NCBI GenBank assembly: GCA_029931535.1
Contig: JAQPZY010001675.1
Span: 1,924,501 to 1,988,500 of the forward strand
Source: Margaritifera margaritifera
Taxonomy: Eukaryota > Mollusca > Bivalvia > Unionida > Margaritiferidae
Direction of reading: 5' to 3'
DNA length: 64,000 bases
Positions 61,001 to 64,000 of the stretch are shown here, piece after piece. The position numbers and the translations under genes are program-made. How positions within the stretch are numbered: the first letter of the stretch is position 1; each line of letters starts with the position of its first letter. The notes beneath the pieces were generated by a model. The model was not told the origin of the DNA. It ran no database searches and saw nothing but the letters and a program-made list of their open reading frames with translations.

Positions 61001-61589
61001 CTGTATTAAGGTTATACTATTTTGACTACAATATATAAAACCCATAGTAATCTTTGTTATTATTACTTTGTGGACCAGAAATAGTGAGTTGAGTTTAATG
61101 CTAAATATAAACCATGCAAAGATTCAAATTCATTTTGATTTTATAAACTTTGAAAAAGGTGTGTTGGTATTGCAAAAAAATGAATATCACACACCATCTT
61201 CACATAATGAAAAAACCTAATTTTTTTTTTTTTTATCTTTTCTCAATTCCTGACAAAAATGCATCTTGAATGTGGATTACATGTAATGGAGCTCGTTGAC
61301 TAGTAAAGAATTAATCCTATGATAGTCAAAATATCAGAGAAACAGCAATAAATTCTTAGTGTTCGATAATTGAGAAATGGCGAATATCTGTCATTGTCTA
61401 CATGAATAACTCTTTGATTGGAGAGTCTTGATTGATGATTATTATTTGATGCAAATCATAGGAAATTGCTATGCTGTTGATTTGAGAGACTTTAGTATCT
61501 CTTCTTTTGTAACAATTTTCATGAAAGCTGACAGCTGCGCAACACTAGTGGGTATCATTTCAGCAGAAAAATAATATGATTACCGTCCC
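61001..61589. other. No recognisable feature
   Basis: AT-rich sequence upstream (minus strand) of the polymerase fragment. No further exon recognised. Confidence 0.45.
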
Positions 61590-61793
61590 TACTCGTGTAT
61601 ACGTCGATACCAACTGCAAACTGCATAGACACAGATTTGACGTCTCATAATGCGCCGGCAGATCTGAGTCTATGCATTTTGTAGGGACTAATCAATAGAA
61701 CAAACAACATAGACCCTGATCAGTCGGCGCATTATGCGACAGCAGATCACGATCTATGTTGTTTGCATTTGGATTTGGTTTATACGCGAGTAT
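61590..61793 (+). mobile_element. Double-hairpin MITE, copy 4
   Basis: The best-preserved ends: TACTCGTGTATACGTCGATA on the left, and TTTATACGCGAGTATA on the right, which is its inverse. TA lies at both edges, as expected for a TA target duplication. Two internal palindromes share the linker GACTAATCAATAGAACAAAC. About 203 bp. Confidence 0.85.
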
Positions 61794-61877
61794 ACAGTAC
61801 TTTTGAGATATCAAATGAGTGGAAATATCTCTTAAACTGTACAAATGTGGCAATTTCAATAGCAGCTGTTAATGTTA

Positions 61878-61897
61878 ATATTCTCAAATCATCATGT
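61878..61897 (+). repeat. Dispersed repeat, short third match
   Basis: AATATTCTCAAATCATCATG resembles the core block of the repeats at 14910 and 35260. Too short to prove common origin. Confidence 0.3.
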
Positions 61898-61948
61898 TCT
61901 GACTTTTATTGCTTGTTTACAGTTCAATCGACATTTGCCACCATGCAC

Positions 61949-62052
61949 TTTTTGATTGTAGTATGCCGATCATTTTGATTGTAGTATGCTGATCATTTTT
62001 GATGAGTATGCCGATCATTTTTGATTGTAGTATGCCGATCAATTTTGATTGT
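61949..62052. repeat. About 24-bp tandem repeat, 5 copies
   Basis: Units of GATTGTAGTATGCCGATCAT plus a variable T-run (20-25 bp). Confidence 0.92.
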
Positions 62053-62799
62053 AAAACTGGATTACAATTATATTGCAGCATATACAGTGTATATATGGTA
62101 AATATTCTACTGTCCAAACTATGTGCAGAGAAGACCGCCTCGGCAGAAACGATATATAAGTAAAACAGGGAGGTGTATTGATCTCTTCAGTTATATTTAT
62201 CATAATTTGATTTTTTTAGTTTAAGAGTCAATAAAACACAACAGGCATCGGAAGCACTTTTTCGGGTACAGAAGTTCTGTCTTTTTCTCATGAAATTACA
62301 TTTCAATCCCATTTTTGACGTTAAAAATAAACGTTCTGAGATATGTTGGACAGTTCAAGTCGATTATCAGTTCAACATCTTAACTCTTAGAATTATTTTT
62401 CTGTCACTTTATATTCATGTAAATGTCTTGTAGTTAAAAAAAAATTCGTGATATTCAAACCATCTACAATATATCACTTTTTGTGGTTTTTACATTTTAA
62501 AGAATATAGCTGATCGCTGACAATACAAAGATGAACATACCCAGCATATGATTAAAAGGTGGATAATTTGAAGTCATTGACTCCCATGCATTGTGTTATG
62601 TCTATTTTATAACGAGGCTGGGAAGTAGTTTAGCATTGTATTAAGCAAAACCACGATAATTTTTACCAATTCATAATTGTAACTAATTAAAGTCGATTCA
62701 ACTGCTTTTCGGGTTTGGAAACGACAAAAACCGCTTCTTACGATCTGCTAAATTAAATAGCAATATCTATGATTTAAGAAAAGGAAAAATCTAAGGGCT
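62053..62799. other. No recognisable feature
   Basis: AT-rich spacer. Confidence 0.45.
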
Positions 62800-62912
62800 G
62801 TCATTTATCGAATCAAAATGATGTCATTTATCGAGTCAAAATGCTGTCATTTATCGAGTTAAATGCTGTCATTTATCGAGTCAAAATGATGTCATTTATC
62901 GAGTCAAAATGC
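62800..62912. repeat. 23-bp tandem repeat, 5 copies
   Basis: TGTCATTTATCGAGTCAAAA repeated with GA or CTG-type spacers. Confidence 0.93.
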
Positions 62913-63326
62913 GCCAGTCATACTGATGGCAAGACATTTTTGACACAAAAGCGTGCTTTCCTCAGCAATTTAAAAGCATAGAGGGAATTGTTGTCTTAAT
63001 TAATATAAATGTTTTAATGGATGTAACTAGATAGTGATAAGACATGAATGTTTAATGTCGCTATAACATCGTTACTGACAATTGTGAATTTTGGAGACAT
63101 CTATTTTTAAATTCTCCATTTATAATGTTTAATGTGTATTACGGAATTATAGCATGTTGTGGGTTAAAACGAAACAGTGGCGTGAACAAAAATTTTTAGT
63201 CACTTTTTCGATGGTTTAAACAGAAAATATTTCATATCATAACCACCAATCTTTTGCTGGGAAAGAAGATAAAAGGTTGCGAATTTAATAGGTGAGAATC
63301 TTATAGTTTTTCTGTCAGTATATTTG
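62913..63326. other. No recognisable feature
   Basis: AT-rich spacer. Confidence 0.45.
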
Positions 63327-63870
63327 TCTTAGTGTCTCTGTGTCCATCTGTATGTCTGTCAGTCAATGTATTGCATCTTGTCTTAGTGTCTCTATGTCCA
63401 TCTGCATGTCTGTCAGTCAATGTAATGCAACTAGTCTTCGTATTTCTATGTCCATGTGTATGTCTGTCAGTCAATGAGCTGCATCTTGTCTTAGTGTCTC
63501 TATGTCCATCTGTATGTCTGTCAGTCAATATAATGCATCTGGTATTAGTGTCTCTATATCCATCTGTATGTCTGTCAGTCAGTGTGATGCATCTTGTCTT
63601 AGTGTCTCTATGTCCATCTGTATGTCTGTCAATCAATGTATTGCATCTTGTCTTAGTGTCTCTATGTCCATCTGTATGTCTGTCAGTCAATGTATTGCAT
63701 CTTGTCTTAGTGTCTCTATGTCCATCTGTATGCCTGCCAGTCAATGCATTGCATCTTGTCTTAATGTTTCTATGTCCATCTGTATGTATGTCAGTCAATG
63801 TGCTGCATCTTGTCTTAGTGTCTCTATGGCCATCTGTATGTCTGTCAGTCAATGTATTTCATCTTGTGTT
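63327..63870. repeat. 54-bp minisatellite, 10 copies
   Basis: Unit TCTTAGTGTCTCTATGTCCA, then TCTGTATGTCTGTCAGTCAA and TGTATTGCATCTTG. The 54-bp step keeps open frames on both strands; the minus strand gives an 18-residue repeat such as TDRHTDGHRDTKTRCNTL. No independent evidence of coding. Confidence 0.96.
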
Positions 63871-64000
63871 CAATTCAAACTTATATCATGTCTTTAGTGA
63901 AATGTTTTTCTAAAATCTATTATCTACCGTGCCGACACACCCGCATTCATCCAATCACTATCGTTCCCTCTATCTGTCCAATCTATGTATCTGTCCTTTT

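Noticed and set aside
63301..63913. Open frames of about 190 codons on both strands
   Set aside because: Both come from the 54-bp minisatellite; simultaneous openness on both strands follows from the repeat period.

Overview
The window looks like intergenic or intronic DNA from an animal nuclear genome. The sequence is AT-rich, I see no bacterial gene organisation, and it holds LINE retrotransposons, hAT-like and Academ-like DNA transposon remains, tRNA-derived SINEs, and an extreme density of microsatellites and minisatellites. A marine invertebrate, most likely a mollusc or another lophotrochozoan, fits best. That assignment is inferred from the repeat repertoire, not proven. I found no convincing intact host protein-coding gene, rRNA, tRNA gene or CRISPR array.

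Layout. 1-5.1 kb: two copies of a double-hairpin MITE, short tandem repeats, and a 40/45-bp minisatellite. 5.27-11.57 kb: a nearly complete APE-type LINE of about 6.3 kb, with ORF1, endonuclease, reverse transcriptase and a C-terminal Cys/His region. It is bounded by a 13-bp target duplication and sits inside a 75-bp tandem repeat; its ORF2 has two frameshifts. 12.8-14.6 kb: three minisatellites. 17.3-20.1 kb: a tRNA-like SINE and a decayed CR1/L2-like LINE on the minus strand. 20.75 kb: a hAT-type MITE with an 8-bp target duplication. 22-34 kb: mostly unannotatable AT-rich DNA with short arrays, a possible Penelope-like fragment and foldback sequences. 33.3-42.3 kb: a succession of minisatellites, including a 2.8-kb array with higher-order repeats.

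42.96-46.51 kb holds the most interesting object: a decayed DNA transposon of about 3.5 kb, with imperfect inverted repeats of about 130 bp and a candidate 3-bp target duplication. It carries minus-strand remains of a large protein with PIN/XPG-like nuclease motifs and a Cys-rich tail, consistent with the Academ superfamily. 46.5-64 kb: more arrays, a tRNA-derived SINE, a partial second hAT MITE, two more double-hairpin MITEs, an exon-like fragment of a type-B DNA polymerase with a damaged catalytic motif, and a 54-bp minisatellite at the right edge.

No genes work together here as a pathway. The window records successive transposon insertions and tandem-repeat expansions. Many long open frames are by-products of minisatellites whose unit length is a multiple of three. 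Coordinates of degenerate repeats were read by eye and may be off by a few bases; no database search was possible.
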